DNA from: Enterovirga sp.
GTDB lineage: Bacteria; Pseudomonadota; Alphaproteobacteria; Rhizobiales; Beijerinckiaceae
Direction: 5' to 3'
NCBI RefSeq assembly: GCF_028290205.1
Contig: NZ_JAQGKF010000009.1
Coordinates: 1-64,000 of the forward strand
DNA length: 64,000 bases
Below, piece by piece: positions 37,215-43,691 of the stretch. Made by a program: the position numbers and the translations under genes. Each line of letters starts with the position of its first letter. Within the stretch, counting starts at the first letter, position 1. The notes beneath the pieces are model-generated. The model ran no database searches. It was not told the DNA's origin and saw only the letters and a program-made list of their open reading frames with translations.

Positions 37215-38947
37215 TGCTGGAGCGCCTGCAGACCGACATCCTGATCCTCGGCTCCGGCGGCGCCGGGCTCTTTGCCGCGCTCCATGCCCACGCGGCCGCG
37301 CCCGATCTGTCCATCACGCTCGCCACCAAGGGCCTGCTCGGCAAGTGCGGCTGCACCCGCATGGTCCAGGGCGGCTACAACGTGGCGCTGAATCCCGGGG
37401 ATTCGATCGAGCGCCATTTCATGGACACGATCGAGGGCGGCAAATGGCTGCCCGACCAGGACCTCGCCTGGACGTTGGTGACCCAGGCCGTGGTGCGGGT
37501 GCGGGAACTCGAAAACGAGGTCGGCTGCTTTTTCGACCGCAATCCGGACGGGACGCTGCACGGCAAGGCCTTCGCCGGCCAGACCTTCGACCGCACGGTG
37601 CACAAGGGCGACCTCACCGGCATCGAGATCATCAATCGGCTGATGGAGCAGGTCTGGAAACGGCCGGGCGTGGCCAAGCTCGAGGAGCACCGCGCGCTGG
37701 CCCTGATCCCGGCCCGGGACGGCGCCTCGGTCTCCGGCGTGCTGATGATCGACGTCCGGACCGGCGGGCTTCGCTTTGTCGAAGCCAAGGCGGTGCTGAT
37801 GGCGACCGGCGGCGGGCCGACCATGTACCGCTACCATACGCCGTCCGGCGATAAGAGCATGGACGGGCTCAGCATGGCGCTCCGCGCCGGGCTGAAGCTG
37901 CGCGACATGGAGATGGTCCAGTTCCACCCGACCGGGCTCCTGGCCGGTCCGGACACCCGCATGACCGGGACGGTGCTGGAGGAAGGGCTGCGGGGCGCCG
38001 GCGGCTACCTGCTGGACGGCGGCATGCGGCGCTTCATGGCCGATTACGACCCGAAGCTGGAACGGGCGACGCGCGACGTGGTCTCGCGCTCGATCTATGC
38101 CGAGATGAAGGCCGGCCGCACCACCCCGAACGGTGGCGTCTACATCCAGATGAGCCATCTCGGGCCCAAGGACGTAGCCAAGAAGTTCAAGGGCATGGTC
38201 GACCGCTGCCGGGATTGCGGCTTCGACCTCGCCGGCGGGCTCGTCGAGGTGGTGCCGACCGCGCATTACTTCATGGGCGGCGTGCAGTGCCGGCCCGACA
38301 CCTCGACCGAGTGGCCGGGCCTGTTCGTGGCGGGCGAGGATGCGAGCGGCATGCACGGCGCCAACCGCCTCGGCGGCAACGGCGTGGCCAATTCCACCGT
38401 GTTCGGCGGCATCGCCGGTGACGTGATGCCGGGCTGGATCGCCGCCCATCCGGGCCGGCGCGCGCCCGACGAGGACGTGCTGGCGGCCGAGATCGCCCGG
38501 GCCCAGCATCCCTTCGGCAAGACACCCGGCAACGTCCACGTCCTGCGCGAGCGGCTGATGGACCTGATGTGGGACGAGGTCGGCGTGGTGCGGGATGCGG
38601 CAGGGATCGCGCGCGGCCTCGCCGGGCTCGATGCGCTGGAGGCCGAGCTGCTGGAGACGGGGGTCGCGGACGGCGACCGCGCCTTCAATCTCACCTGGCA
38701 CGACTGGCTGAACCTGCGCTCGCTCGTGGAGACGAGCCGGGTCATCGCCCTCGCGGCCGGCCGGCGGGAGAATTCGCGCGGCGCCCATTTCCGCTCCGAC
38801 TTCCCGGAGCCCGGCGATCTCGACACCTCCACCTACACGGTGGTCCGGCAAGGTGCGGCGGGGCTCGCCATCACCGAGGAGCCGGTCCAGTTCACCATTG
38901 TGCGTCCGGGGCAGTCGCTTCTGGACGTGAAGGAGGCCGCAGAATGA
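37211..38947 (+). CDS. Succinate dehydrogenase/fumarate reductase-like flavoprotein subunit
   Basis: 578 residues. FAD-binding LILGSGGAGLFAALHAHA, then KCGCTRMVQGGYNVAL in the place of the usual RSHTxxAQGG. The histidine that normally carries covalent FAD is therefore cysteine here. Substrate residues are kept: EMVQFHPTG, EEGLRGAGGYL (RGEGG in SdhA), PTAHYFMGG, MHGANRLGGNG, and the tail NSRGAHFRSDFPE. So it should handle a dicarboxylate as SdhA/FrdA do, with FAD perhaps non-covalent. A standard sdhA is not expected beside fumarase and LysR genes, so this is likely a specialised paralogue. GTG start overlaps the previous stop. Confidence 0.9.
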   Translation: MMLERLQTDILILGSGGAGLFAALHAHAAAPDLSITLATKGLLGKCGCTRMVQGGYNVALNPGDSIERHFMDTIEGGKWLPDQDLAWTLVTQAVVRVRELENEVGCFFDRNPDGTLHGKAFAGQTFDRTVHKGDLTGIEIINRLMEQVWKRPGVAKLEEHRALALIPARDGASVSGVLMIDVRTGGLRFVEAKAVLMATGGGPTMYRYHTPSGDKSMDGLSMALRAGLKLRDMEMVQFHPTGLLAGPDTRMTGTVLEEGLRGAGGYLLDGGMRRFMADYDPKLERATRDVVSRSIYAEMKAGRTTPNGGVYIQMSHLGPKDVAKKFKGMVDRCRDCGFDLAGGLVEVVPTAHYFMGGVQCRPDTSTEWPGLFVAGEDASGMHGANRLGGNGVANSTVFGGIAGDVMPGWIAAHPGRRAPDEDVLAAEIARAQHPFGKTPGNVHVLRERLMDLMWDEVGVVRDAAGIARGLAGLDALEAELLETGVADGDRAFNLTWHDWLNLRSLVETSRVIALAAGRRENSRGAHFRSDFPEPGDLDTSTYTVVRQGAAGLAITEEPVQFTIVRPGQSLLDVKEAAE

Positions 38948-39906
38948 TCCCCCTCGCCTCCCTCCAGAGCACGGCCGAAGCCCTGATGGCCAAGGCGGCC
39001 ATCGAGATTCCGGACGATTACCTGGCCGGCCTGCGCCGCTGCGCCGACACCGAGAAGGGGGACCTGTCCGCCTTCGTGATCCAGGCGATGCTCGAGAACT
39101 ACGAGGCCGCCAAGGAGGACCGTCGCGCCATGTGCGGCGATACCGGCGTGCCGCGCTGGTATGTGAAATACGGCAACGAGGCCCGGGTCGAGGGAGGACC
39201 GGTCGGGCTCGAGGCGGCGCTTCGGCGCGCCACGGCCAGGGCGACCACGGGGGTGCCGCTGCGGCCGAACCGGGTGCACCCGCTCTGGCGCACCGACCAC
39301 AACAACAATGTCGGCATCAACGCGCCGGAGATCGAATACGCCTTCCATCCGGAGGGCGACTGGGTCGACCTGACCACCGTGCACAAGGGCGGGCTGTTCG
39401 GCTCCGATTACCGCATGCTGTTCCCGGGCGACGGCCTGGAAGGCATCCGGCGCTTCTTCCTCGACACGCTGATCGGCTTTGGCAAGCGCGGCCTCGCCTG
39501 CCAGCCGGCCATCGTCGGCATCGGGCTCGGCGGCTCCAAGGACGCCTGCATGGTGCTGGGCAAGCAGGCCTCCTGCCTGCGCACGGTCGGAAGCCGCAAT
39601 CCGGACCCGAAAATCGCCGCCATGGAGGAGGAGTTCCGCGAACTCGGCAATTCCATCGGCATGGGCGCCATGGGCTTCATGGGCTCGTCCATGGTGGTCG
39701 ATTGCCACATCGAGGTCGGCTACTGCCACACGGGCGGCATGCCGATGAGCGTGCACATGTTCTGCCTGTCCTCGCGCCGCGCCACCGCCCGCATCTTCCC
39801 GGACGGCCGGGCGGAGTTTCGGACCGACCCGGATTGGTTCACCGCGTATTCGCGCCGGGACACGGTGGAGTGGGGCGAGACGCCGCTGCTGGCGGCGGCG
39901 CAGTGA
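38944..39906 (+). CDS. Class I fumarase-like hydratase, alpha subunit
   Basis: 320 residues from the ATG of an ATGA overlap; buried in a longer track ORF. Family features: RRAMCGDTGVPRWYVKYGN, LRPNRVHPLWRTDHNNNVGINAPEIEY, GIGLGGSKDACMVLGKQA and DCHIEVGYCHTGGMPMSVHMFCLS. Three cysteines (CGDTG, DACM, DCHIE) fit the [4Fe-4S] cluster of iron-sulfur hydro-lyases. The split alpha/beta form also covers L-tartrate dehydratase, mesaconase and dimethylmalate dehydratase, so fumarate is not assured as substrate. Oxygen sensitivity is expected for this class. Confidence 0.87.
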   Translation: MIPLASLQSTAEALMAKAAIEIPDDYLAGLRRCADTEKGDLSAFVIQAMLENYEAAKEDRRAMCGDTGVPRWYVKYGNEARVEGGPVGLEAALRRATARATTGVPLRPNRVHPLWRTDHNNNVGINAPEIEYAFHPEGDWVDLTTVHKGGLFGSDYRMLFPGDGLEGIRRFFLDTLIGFGKRGLACQPAIVGIGLGGSKDACMVLGKQASCLRTVGSRNPDPKIAAMEEEFRELGNSIGMGAMGFMGSSMVVDCHIEVGYCHTGGMPMSVHMFCLSSRRATARIFPDGRAEFRTDPDWFTAYSRRDTVEWGETPLLAAAQ

Positions 39907-40577
39907 TGGCCGGCCCGCTGAAAACCGTCGAGCTGAACCTGCCGGCCTCCCGCGAGGCGCTGGCCGAGCTCGAGATCGGCACCGTCGTCTATTTGAACGG
40001 CCGGCTCTTCACGGCCCGGGAGGGCGTGTACAAGCGCGCCATCGAGGACGGGGCCGGCATGCCGGCCGCCAATGTCGATCTCGGCACGGCCAACTTCCAC
40101 TGCTCGCCCGCCGCCGTGATCGAGCCGGACGGCCGCTTCAATGTCGGGGCGGTGACGGCCACCGCCTCGTTCCGCTTCGCCAAGTGGCTGGACGGCTGGT
40201 TCAAGCTGTCGGGCTGCAACATCATCATCGGCAAGGGCGGCATGACGTCGGAGATCTACCGCGACGTCTTCGTGCCCCATGGCGCCATCTACCTGACCAC
40301 GGTCGGCTACGGCACGGGCGCGCTCCTCGGGCGCGGCATCAAGGACGTGCCGGGCGTGTACTGGAAGGACGAGCTCGGCCTCGCGCAGGCCGTGTGGGTG
40401 CTGGACGTGGAGCGGTTCGGCCCGTTCATCGTGGAAAGCGACCTCGCCGGCAATTCGCTGTTCGAGCGCGAGAACGCCAAGATCGCGCCCGGTCTGGCCC
40501 GGCTCTACGAGGGCACCCGGCCGGCCACGCTGCGCCGCTACGGCGAAACCGACGACAAGACCGACGAGGTCATCTGA
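39906..40577 (+). CDS. Class I fumarase-like hydratase, beta subunit
   Basis: 223 residues; start overlaps the alpha-subunit stop (TGATG). Motifs VELNLPASREALAELEIGTVVYLNGRLFTAREGVYKRAIEDG, NFHCSPAAVIEPDGRFNVGAVTATASFRF and IIIGKGGMTSEIYRDVFVPHGAIYLTTVGYGTGALLGRGI match the C-terminal fumarase/TtdB domain. Together with the alpha subunit it forms one active site that adds water across the double bond of a fumarate-type acid. In the operon it follows the dehydrogenase, so the order is dehydrogenation then hydration, as in the TCA cycle. The tail is acidic. Confidence 0.87.
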   Translation: MAGPLKTVELNLPASREALAELEIGTVVYLNGRLFTAREGVYKRAIEDGAGMPAANVDLGTANFHCSPAAVIEPDGRFNVGAVTATASFRFAKWLDGWFKLSGCNIIIGKGGMTSEIYRDVFVPHGAIYLTTVGYGTGALLGRGIKDVPGVYWKDELGLAQAVWVLDVERFGPFIVESDLAGNSLFERENAKIAPGLARLYEGTRPATLRRYGETDDKTDEVI

Positions 40578-40582
40578 GCGTG

Positions 40583-40594
40583 GCTCGCCCGAGC
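40583..40594. repeat. Hairpin repeat GCTCGCCCGAGC, copy 1
   Basis: A 12-base hairpin six bases after the fumarase beta stop and before the exporter gene; with one flanking base each side the stem is GGCTC/GAGCC. An identical 12-mer follows the exporter gene (41385). In the operon mRNA it could pause ribosomes or polymerase or mark message processing. No U tract follows. Confidence 0.35.
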
Positions 40595-40646
40595 CCCGTC
40601 GCCCCGTGATGTGCTTCCGCTTTCCTCCGCTGGCCGAGGCCGAGCC

Positions 40647-41384
40647 GTGCTGATCGCTGGCCTGTCGCTGAAGCTGCTGCTGGTGCTCTGGGCGGGCGCC
40701 TTCGTGGGGGCGCTCGCGGCCGGAGGAGCCGGCTTCGCCTTCGCCCTCTCGGCCTCGGCGATCTGGCTCCATGCGCTGGATCCCGTGCGGACCACGATGC
40801 TGGTCGTGACCTGCGGCACCATCCTGCATTTCGTCCTCGTCTGGCCGCTCAGGCGGTCCATCGACGGCCCGCGGCTCGCCCCCTTCGCGCTGGGCGGGCT
40901 CCTGGGTATTCCGATCGGCGTCTGGGTGCTGACCGTCGCGAACGTGGACGGGGTGAAGTTCGCGCTCGGGATCTTCCTGGTCGCCTATGGCGGCTACGCG
41001 CTGATCGCGCCGCGCCTTCCCGTGATCTCGGCCGGGGGGCGGGGCGCCGACACGGCGATCGGCTTCGTCGGGGGCGTGCTGGGCGGGATCGGCGGCTTCT
41101 CCGGCGTGGTTCCGACCATCTGGACCCAGCTCCGCGGCTGGACCAAGGAGCGGGCGCGGGGGGTCTACCAGCCCTTCATCCTGCTGGCGCACGCCGCCAC
41201 CGTGCTCGTGCTCGGCACGGTGAGCCTGGACCTCAGCGGGGCCGTGATGGTCGCTGCCGTGCTGCCCGCCCTCGCGGCCGGCACCTGGGTCGGCTGGGGC
41301 ATCTACGGGCGGCTGAACGAGCAGAACTTCCGCCGCCTGCTGGCCTTCATGCTGCTCGCCTCGGGCCTGACGCTCGCGCTCTGA
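40647..41384 (+). CDS. TauE/SafE-family membrane exporter
   Basis: A polytopic protein of about 245 residues with eight predicted helices; typical TauE/SafE elements are AGAFVGALAAGGAGFAF, IGFVGGVLGGIGGFSGVVPTIW and LPALAAGTWVGWGIYGRL. Characterised members export sulfite or sulfoacetate/other organic anions. The start is uncertain: GTG 40647 (MLIAGLSLKLLL) is preferred to GTG 40611. It follows the fumarase genes on the same strand and ends the run. The link to sulfur anions is by family only and suggests, without proving, that the pathway releases an anion such as sulfite. Confidence 0.85.
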   Translation: MLIAGLSLKLLLVLWAGAFVGALAAGGAGFAFALSASAIWLHALDPVRTTMLVVTCGTILHFVLVWPLRRSIDGPRLAPFALGGLLGIPIGVWVLTVANVDGVKFALGIFLVAYGGYALIAPRLPVISAGGRGADTAIGFVGGVLGGIGGFSGVVPTIWTQLRGWTKERARGVYQPFILLAHAATVLVLGTVSLDLSGAVMVAAVLPALAAGTWVGWGIYGRLNEQNFRRLLAFMLLASGLTLAL

Positions 41385-41396
41385 GCTCGCCCGAGC
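41385..41396. repeat. Hairpin repeat GCTCGCCCGAGC, copy 2, after the exporter gene
   Basis: The same 12 bases as copy 1 (40583), beginning directly after the exporter stop codon in the 18-base gap to the convergent aspartate-dehydrogenase-like gene. A short terminator-like hairpin without a U tract. The identity of both copies may be chance in GC-rich DNA or a small dispersed repeat. Confidence 0.35.
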
Positions 41397-41402
41397 GGCC
41401 GG

Positions 41403-42212
41403 TCAGGTGCCGACCCGCAGCGGCGCGTGCAGCTTCCGCAACGCCGCGAGCGCAGACAGCGCCGTGATGCGGGCCGTCTTCGGGTTGTCCGACGGCACGT
41501 TCTCGATCCGCACCGAAAAGGTCGCCGAATCCGCCTCCACCGCGATCTCGTGGCAGTTCCGGCTGACGGTCGGATCGGCCCAGATCTCGATCGTGGTCCG
41601 ATCCGGCCCAATGCCGGCGAGCGACAGCGCGGCCGCTACGTTGACGTTGGCCGGAAAACCGAGCGCCGCCTCCCGGGCGGATCCCGAGAAGACGAGCTTC
41701 GGCTCCGATAGCCCGTCTACCGAGATGCCGTGCCGCTCGAGATGGGGCGCGCCGGCCAGCCCGCCCGGCGGCTTGCGCGTGGTCATCCGGACGGAGCGGA
41801 TCTCGCCTTCGGCCGCCGCCGTCACGGCATCGAGGCCGACCAGCGCGCCCGTCGGCAGAATGATCTGGCCGCCGTGCTCGCGCGCGAGGTCGATCAGGTG
41901 CGGGCGCGACAGGAGCGCGCCACAGCTCAGCACGAGCACGCGCCGGCCCGCCGCAAGCATGGGTCGGCAGACCTCCTCCAGGATGGCGGCCGGCGCGCAC
42001 TCGACCGCGACATCCGCGCAATCGGGGAACGAGACGAGAGGAACCACCGGCACCGAGATACCCTGTGCCCGCAACCACGCCTCGGCCTTGCCCACATCGC
42101 GGGCGGCCACGCAGCCGAGTTCCAGCCCGGGCACATCCCGGGCGGCGACGCGCCGCGCCAGGACACGTCCGATCGCGCCGAGACCCGCTATGCCGATCCG
42201 CGTGCTTCGCAT
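41403..42212 (-). CDS. Aspartate dehydrogenase-like NAD(P)-dependent enzyme
   Basis: 269 residues from ATG 42212 (MRSTRIGIAGLGAIGRVLARRV, with AGGA seven bases upstream); the track ORF is 44 codons too long. Rossmann loop GLGAIG, VLSCGALLSRPHLI, LPTGALVGLDAV, GFPANVNVAAALSLAGIG, IWADPTVSRNCHEI match the L-aspartate dehydrogenase family. These interconvert aspartate and iminosuccinate/oxaloacetate with NAD(P)H. It could remove nitrogen from, or feed, a C4 intermediate of the neighbouring operon. Divergent from a TctC receptor gene over 74 bases holding a palindrome. Confidence 0.85.
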   Translation of the reverse strand: MRSTRIGIAGLGAIGRVLARRVAARDVPGLELGCVAARDVGKAEAWLRAQGISVPVVPLVSFPDCADVAVECAPAAILEEVCRPMLAAGRRVLVLSCGALLSRPHLIDLAREHGGQIILPTGALVGLDAVTAAAEGEIRSVRMTTRKPPGGLAGAPHLERHGISVDGLSEPKLVFSGSAREAALGFPANVNVAAALSLAGIGPDRTTIEIWADPTVSRNCHEIAVEADSATFSVRIENVPSDNPKTARITALSALAALRKLHAPLRVGT

Positions 42213-42245
42213 AAATCCTGGTCCATTCTTCGCTTCCGCCGTCCG

Positions 42246-42260
42246 GCCGAGCAGCTCGGC
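42246..42260. promoter_or_regulatory. Palindrome GCCGAG-CAG-CTCGGC in divergent promoter region
   Basis: Perfect six-base inverted repeat with a three-base spacer, midway between the aspartate-dehydrogenase-like gene and the divergent TctC receptor. Placement fits an operator controlling both. It differs from the CTCAA-type dyads near lysR, so if functional it may bind another regulator. It could also be an RNA hairpin. Confidence 0.35.
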
Positions 42261-42286
42261 TGTACGGGACAACGCATGAGGCAACA

Positions 42287-43261
42287 ATGTTGAGACGCTC
42301 GCTCGCCGGCCTCGCCTTCGCGGCCTTCGCCGCGCATGGCGCACTGGCTCAAGACTGGCCGACCCGGCCCATCACCATGGTCATCCCCTTCGCGGCCGGC
42401 GGGCCGACCGACGTGCTGGGCCGCGTCATGGCCGAGCGGATGAGCCAGACCCTCGGCCAGCAGGTGATCGTCGAGAATGTCGGCGGGGCCGGCGGCATGA
42501 CGGGCTCGCAGCGGGTGAAGACCGCCCAGCCCGACGGCTACAGCTTCCTGCTCGGCACCGTCGGCACGCACGCCCAGAACCAGACGCTCTACAAGCGGCC
42601 GCTCTATGACGCAGCCAAGGACTTCATGCCGGTGGCGCTGATCGCCGAGGTGCCGCTGATCCTGGTCACCCGAAAGGACATGCCGGCCAAGACCTTTCCG
42701 GAATTTGCCGATTACGTGAAGGCCAACCAGGCGAAGCTCAATTTCGCCTCGGCCGGCAATGGGTCGGCCGTGCATCTCGGCTGCCTGCTGCTCAACGCCG
42801 CCATGGGCGTCACGGTGCAGCACGTGCCCTATCGCGGCTCCGCCCCGGCCATGACCGACCTGCAGGGCGGCCGGGCCGATTACATGTGCGAGATCGTCTC
42901 CACGGCCCTGCCCCAAATCGAGGGCGGCGCCATCAAGGCGGTGGCGACGCTCACCAAGACGCGCTCGCCCGTTCTCCCCGACCTGCCGACCGCCGACGAG
43001 CAGGGCCTGAAGGGATTCGAGGCCTATACCTGGAACGCCTTCTTCCTGCCGAACGGCACGCCGGCCGCGGTGGCCAAGAAGCTCCAGGACGCCACCCTCG
43101 AGGCGATGGACAACCCGGCCGTGAAGAAGCGGCTGGAAGGCCTGGGCGCCACGCTCGTCTCGGCCGACCGGCGCACGCCGGACTACCTGGCGAAGTTCAT
43201 CGAATCCGAGGTCGCCAAGTGGGCCGCGCCGATCAAGGCGAGCGGCGTCACCATCGAGTAG
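42287..43261 (+). CDS. Tripartite tricarboxylate transporter receptor (TctC/Bug family)
   Basis: 324 residues with signal peptide (RRSLAGLAFAAFAAHGALAQ) and motifs DWPTRPITMVIPFAAGGPTDVLGRVMAERM, QQVIVENVGGAGGMTGSQRV, PDGYSFLLGTVGTHAQN, LNFASAGNGSAVHLGCLLL. GAGG lies seven bases before the ATG. It is the third such receptor near the sdh-fum-like operon and again has no membrane partner in the window. It diverges from the aspartate-dehydrogenase-like gene, suggesting a shared substrate or regulator. Followed by a GC hairpin and the convergent mini-porin gene. Confidence 0.9.
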   Translation: MLRRSLAGLAFAAFAAHGALAQDWPTRPITMVIPFAAGGPTDVLGRVMAERMSQTLGQQVIVENVGGAGGMTGSQRVKTAQPDGYSFLLGTVGTHAQNQTLYKRPLYDAAKDFMPVALIAEVPLILVTRKDMPAKTFPEFADYVKANQAKLNFASAGNGSAVHLGCLLLNAAMGVTVQHVPYRGSAPAMTDLQGGRADYMCEIVSTALPQIEGGAIKAVATLTKTRSPVLPDLPTADEQGLKGFEAYTWNAFFLPNGTPAAVAKKLQDATLEAMDNPAVKKRLEGLGATLVSADRRTPDYLAKFIESEVAKWAAPIKASGVTIE

Positions 43262-43266
43262 CGGCC

Positions 43267-43306
43267 GCCGCCGCTGCTGGCCGCCCGGGCTCCGGCCCGC
43301 GGCGGC
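43267..43306. terminator. GC-rich hairpin between convergent genes
   Basis: Inverted repeat GCCGCCGC/GCGGCGGC with a 24-base loop that itself is GC-rich, between the TctC receptor stop and the mini-porin stop. No T-tract on either side. Possible bidirectional terminator; simple GC repetition is an alternative. Confidence 0.3.
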
Positions 43307-43312
43307 GCCCGA

Positions 43313-43633
43313 TCAGAAGCCTGGATGCGGCCCGGCCCGCATCCGCACATAGCCGCGGACCGGCCCGTAGGCCGTGTCCGTGCGGCTGTCGACCGACACC
43401 TGACCGCGCGTGCGAAACCCCGGCACGTCGTCTCGCGAGACCCGTCGGGCCGAGGCGGTGTAGTCGGTCGCCACGCGGCCGGAGATCCGGATGCAGGTCG
43501 AGGTGCCGGGCACCTCGACGAAGCCGGGCCCGTAGCGCGGGCAGGACCGCGCCGCGTCGGCGGGAGCCCGATCGGCAGCCCAGGCGCAGGCCGGGCTCGC
43601 GACCAGGATCAGGAGGAGTGCGGCACGGCGCAT
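43313..43633 (-). CDS. Miniature porin-like secreted protein (106 aa)
   Basis: 106 residues from ATG 43633: signal peptide MRRAALLLILVASPACAWA, then SCPRYGPGFVEVPGTSTCIRISGRVATDYT and RGQVSVDSRTDTAYGPVRGYVRMR. This is the N-terminal signature of rhizobial porins (CPxYGxGFxxIPGTxTCIRIxGRV), with the disulfide cysteine pair and the first beta strands only. Full porins are about 350-500 residues; here the frame ends after about three strands, and what follows is another gene, so it is not a simple sequencing break. It could be a truncated porin or a small outer-membrane protein in its own right. The track start is 45 codons too long. Confidence 0.7.
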   Translation of the reverse strand: MRRAALLLILVASPACAWAADRAPADAARSCPRYGPGFVEVPGTSTCIRISGRVATDYTASARRVSRDDVPGFRTRGQVSVDSRTDTAYGPVRGYVRMRAGPHPGF

Positions 43634-43691
43634 GGCCGCATCGTAGCGGCCGCGCGGGAGAGCCGAAAGGGGCTGGCCGAAACGCGACCGC

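Noticed and set aside
35804-40577. Housekeeping succinate dehydrogenase and fumarase
   Set aside because: Gene order (B-C-D-A then split fumarase), the missing flavinylation His, the FrdB-like cluster motif and the LysR/transport context differ from a standard sdhCDAB. Absence of another sdh in the genome cannot be checked here, so this remains open.
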